A stretch of DNA of 37,460 bases from an uncultured Flavobacteriaceae bacterium (GTDB lineage: Bacteria; Bacteroidota; Bacteroidia; Flavobacteriales; Flavobacteriaceae), in assembly GCA_937937185.1 (NCBI GenBank), contig CALDCO010000135.1, forward strand, positions 1 through 37,460. The letters are read 5' to 3'. Every line of letters begins with the position of its first letter. The stretch's first letter is position 1. Position numbers and translations under genes: made by a program. Of this stretch, positions 35,111 through 37,460 are shown piece by piece. A model generated the notes under the pieces. It did no database searches and had not been told where the DNA came from. It saw only the letters and a list, made by a program, of their open reading frames with translations.

Positions 35111-35437
35111 ATGGATTTAAAAAAGATTGATGCCCCTTTAAGTACAACGACTTATAACAGAAATGCAGTTGATGCTGAAACAGGAAATATATATGAAGCG
35201 ATTTCTATAATTTCTAGAAGAGCAGAACAAATCAATTCAGAAATTAAAAAAGAACTCATTGAAAAGTTAGAAGAGTTTGCAACTTATAATGACAGTTTAG
35301 AGGAAGTTTTTGAAAATAAAGAGCAAATAGAAGTGTCTAAATTTTATGAAAAATTACCTAAACCTCATGCTTTAGCAGTTCAAGAATGGTTGGATAGCAA
35401 GATTTACCACAGAAGAACTGAAGAAGAAAACAAATAG
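35111..35437 (+). CDS. rpoZ: DNA-directed RNA polymerase omega subunit (Bacteroidota type)
   Basis: 108 aa. The Rpb6-like core shows TYNRNAVDAETGNIYEAISIISRRAEQIN and KELIEKLEEFATYNDSLEEVFENKEQ, as in the Bacteroidota RpoZ family. It supports folding and assembly of the beta' subunit. The gene lies between bamD and coaBC, a conserved neighbourhood in flavobacteria, with 12 bp before and 7 bp after it. Confidence 0.92.
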   Translation: MDLKKIDAPLSTTTYNRNAVDAETGNIYEAISIISRRAEQINSEIKKELIEKLEEFATYNDSLEEVFENKEQIEVSKFYEKLPKPHALAVQEWLDSKIYHRRTEEENK

Positions 35438-35444
35438 GATTTCT

Positions 35445-36656
35445 ATGTCTGTATTAAGCGGTAAAAATGTGCTCTTAGGCATTAGTGCTGGTATTGCTGC
35501 TTATAAAACAGCCTTTTTAGTAAGAGCATTAATAAAGGCAGGTGCTAATGTAAAAGTAATTATGACACCTGCTTCTAAAGATTTTGTAACGCCTCTTACC
35601 CTTTCTACACTTTCAAAAAACCCAGTACACTCTACTTTTTATAATGAAGAAGACGAAAATGCTGTGTGGAATAATCATGTAGAACTCGGCCTATGGGCGA
35701 ACTACTTTATTATAGCCCCTGCAACAGCAAATACCTTGTCTAAAATGGCAAATGGAACTTGCGATAATTTGCTGTTGGCAACTTACTTATCGGCCAAATG
35801 TCCTGTTTATTTTGCGCCAGCGATGGATTTAGACATGTACAAGCACCCTTCCACTATAAAGAGTTTTGAAACACTAAAAAAATATGGAAATATCATCATT
35901 CCTGCTACTTCTGGCGAATTGGCTAGTGGTTTGGTTGGACTAGGAAGGTTAGCAGAACCAGAAGATATTGTTAACTTTATAGAAAGTGATATTTTAAACC
36001 AACTTCCATTAAATGGTAAAAAAGTACTACTTACTGCAGGACCTACTTACGAAGCGATAGACCCTGTTCGATTTATTGGAAACCATTCTAGTGGTAAAAT
36101 GGGATTTGAAATTGCCAAAGCTGCTGCTAATTTAGGGGCTGAGGTCATTTTAGTATCAGGGCCTACTCAACAAAAAGCAACTCATAGTTTAATTACTATG
36201 ATACCTGTGACAAGTGCTTTGGAGATGTATAATGCCGTTCATAAGTACTTTAATTCGGTAAATATTGCTATATTATCCGCAGCTGTGGCAGATTATAGAC
36301 CAAAAGAAATTGCGAATCAAAAAATAAAAAAGAAGGATTCTACGTTAACACTAGAGTTAGAGAAAACGAAAGACATATTGGCATCCTTAGGAGAAATAAA
36401 ATCTAAGCAGTTGTTAGTAGGATTCGCCTTAGAGACCAATAATGAACTAGAAAATGCAAAAGGAAAACTAAAAAAGAAGAATTTAGACCTAATTGTGTTA
36501 AATTCGTTAAAAGATAAAGGCGCTGGTTTTAAGGGAGATACCAATAAAGTTACTATTATTGATAGTAATGAAAAGGTTATAAGTTACAAGCTAAAGTCTA
36601 AGGCCGAAGTTGCTCAAGACTTGTTAAATGTCATAATAAATAAATTAAATGCGTAA
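35445..36656 (+). CDS. coaBC: Bifunctional phosphopantothenoylcysteine decarboxylase/phosphopantothenate-cysteine ligase
   Basis: 403-aa coenzyme A biosynthesis enzyme. The N-terminal flavoprotein CoaC domain shows LGISAGIAAYKTAFLVRALIKAG, the active-site His in WNNHVELGLWAN, and IIAPATANTLSKMANGTCDNLL with FAPAMDLDMY. The C-terminal CoaB ligase domain (from about 187) has LLTAGPTYEAIDPVRFIGNHSSGKMG, AAVADYRP and VGFALET. Full length. Its last codons overlap the ATG of the next gene by 8 bp. Confidence 0.97.
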   Translation: MSVLSGKNVLLGISAGIAAYKTAFLVRALIKAGANVKVIMTPASKDFVTPLTLSTLSKNPVHSTFYNEEDENAVWNNHVELGLWANYFIIAPATANTLSKMANGTCDNLLLATYLSAKCPVYFAPAMDLDMYKHPSTIKSFETLKKYGNIIIPATSGELASGLVGLGRLAEPEDIVNFIESDILNQLPLNGKKVLLTAGPTYEAIDPVRFIGNHSSGKMGFEIAKAAANLGAEVILVSGPTQQKATHSLITMIPVTSALEMYNAVHKYFNSVNIAILSAAVADYRPKEIANQKIKKKDSTLTLELEKTKDILASLGEIKSKQLLVGFALETNNELENAKGKLKKKNLDLIVLNSLKDKGAGFKGDTNKVTIIDSNEKVISYKLKSKAEVAQDLLNVIINKLNA

Positions 36657-37460
36657 AGTTTTATATCTATTAATAGTATTACTTATTTCCACGGTGATGC
36701 ATTCTCAAGAACTTAGGGGTACTGTTGTGGTAAATGCACAAGCTACAGGAAATGCAAATTTACAATTGTTTAAAACCTTAGAAAACCAACTTACCGAATT
36801 TCTTTCTACGACGAAATGGACCAATCAAGTTTATGAACCTCAAGAAAGGATTGATTGTAATATGGTTATTATTATTAATAATTTTGATGGCGATCGGTTT
36901 GGAGCTTCAATACAAGTGCAATCATCAAGACCGGTGTATGGATCTTCTTACTCTTCTCCAATTTATAATGTAAATGATAAAGATTTTAATTTTAATTATT
37001 TAGAATTTCAAAATATTATATATAACCCTAATCAATTCGAATCTAACTTGGTTTCTGTTATTGCTTTTCATGTGTACATGCTTTTGGGTTTAGACGCCGA
37101 CTCTTTCGAATTAAAAGGTGGAGAAACACATTTTAAACAGGCTGAAACAATTGTTAATTTTTCGCAACAAGAAGGGGGACAAGGTTGGAAATTAGAAGAT
37201 GGACTACAAAGTCGTTTTGCTTTAATTAATAGTATGTTATCTAATTCCTATAAGGAATACAGAAACATTATGTACAATTACCATAGAAAAGGATTGGATC
37301 TTATGAGTGAGAATCTAAAAGATGCTAAAAGTGAAATCGCTTCGTCACTTAATCTTTTTAAAGAAATGAATAAAGTAAGGCCAAATTCTTATTTGGCAAG
37401 AATATTCTTTGATGCCAAATCCGATGAGATAGAACAAGTCTTTTCTGGTGGCCCTAATGT
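36649..37460 (+). CDS. porD: DUF4835 / type IX secretion system PorD-like protein, 3'-truncated by window edge
   Basis: About 270 codons are visible and the frame remains open at the window end. MRKVLYLLIVLLISTVMHSQELRG is a signal peptide cleaved near Ser-Gln. ATGNANLQLFKTLENQLTEFLSTTKWTN, CNMVIIINNFDGDRF, SRPVYGSSYSSPIYNVNDKDF and VIAFHVYMLLGLDADSFE are marks of DUF4835, which corresponds to PorD of the T9SS in Porphyromonas. The start overlaps the coaBC stop (ATGCGTAA), showing translational coupling. Together with GldI and the type B cargo protein, it indicates a working T9SS and perhaps gliding. Not included in the precomputed frames because it is cut by the edge; I translated it by hand. 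Confidence 0.88.
   Translation, partial: MRKVLYLLIVLLISTVMHSQELRGTVVVNAQATGNANLQLFKTLENQLTEFLSTTKWTNQVYEPQERIDCNMVIIINNFDGDRFGASIQVQSSRPVYGSSYSSPIYNVNDKDFNFNYLEFQNIIYNPNQFESNLVSVIAFHVYMLLGLDADSFELKGGETHFKQAETIVNFSQQEGGQGWKLEDGLQSRFALINSMLSNSYKEYRNIMYNYHRKGLDLMSENLKDAKSEIASSLNLFKEMNKVRPNSYLARIFFDAKSDEIEQVFSGGPN

Overview
The window comes from a low-GC member of the Bacteroidota, almost certainly family Flavobacteriaceae. Several things point there: GldI, a PorD (DUF4835) type IX secretion component, a type B T9SS-sorted surface protein, the Bacteroidota-type RNA polymerase omega subunit, DUF5606 and DUF6913 proteins, A-rich regions instead of Shine-Dalgarno sites before most starts, and many -7 boxes of the form TAnnTTTG.

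Left region (1-11.5 kb, accessory). The 3' part of a pepD-like dipeptidase gene is followed 26 bp later by a compact lanthipeptide-type set: a LanC cyclase, a LanB glutamylation half and a separate LanB elimination half (SpaB_C). A secreted transglutaminase-like/TPR protein with its own promoter follows. Converging from the right are a C39-peptidase bacteriocin exporter (PCAT type) and its HlyD-type partner. Together these could dehydrate, cyclise, trim and export a ribosomally made peptide, but no precursor gene is visible in the window. Between the two arms lies a tandem array (about 7255-7966) of ~206-bp units. Each full unit holds a diverged copy of the last ~34 codons of the hlyD gene plus a 33-bp palindrome. 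These look like debris of lost paralogous exporter genes.

Middle region (11.6-22.2 kb). A minus-strand operon encodes an NrnA-like DHH phosphoesterase, GldI and a cyclophilin-FKBP fusion lipoprotein. After it come ndk, a T9SS type B cargo protein, a TlpA-like lipoprotein without a CxxC motif, an ABC-F ATPase, a DUF2007 protein and an uncharacterised lipoprotein in a neat promoter-gene-terminator unit.

Surface glycan region (22.2-28.4 kb). An unknown two-TM protein and a DJ-1/PfpI lipoprotein are followed by a probable operon of sugar/choline-type nucleotidyltransferase, CDP-glycerol glycerophosphotransferase-like and GT2 enzymes. A YrbL-family kinase-like protein and a GT9 heptosyltransferase-like protein lie next to it. 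This set probably decorates LPS or another surface glycan.

Right region (28.5-37.46 kb, housekeeping). It contains dapD, ruvX, def, a DUF5606 gene, mazG, a 740-bp stretch without a clear gene, a DUF6913 gene, dapA, bamD, rpoZ, coaBC and the start of porD. The last four form a tight operon linking outer-membrane assembly, transcription, coenzyme A synthesis and T9SS assembly.
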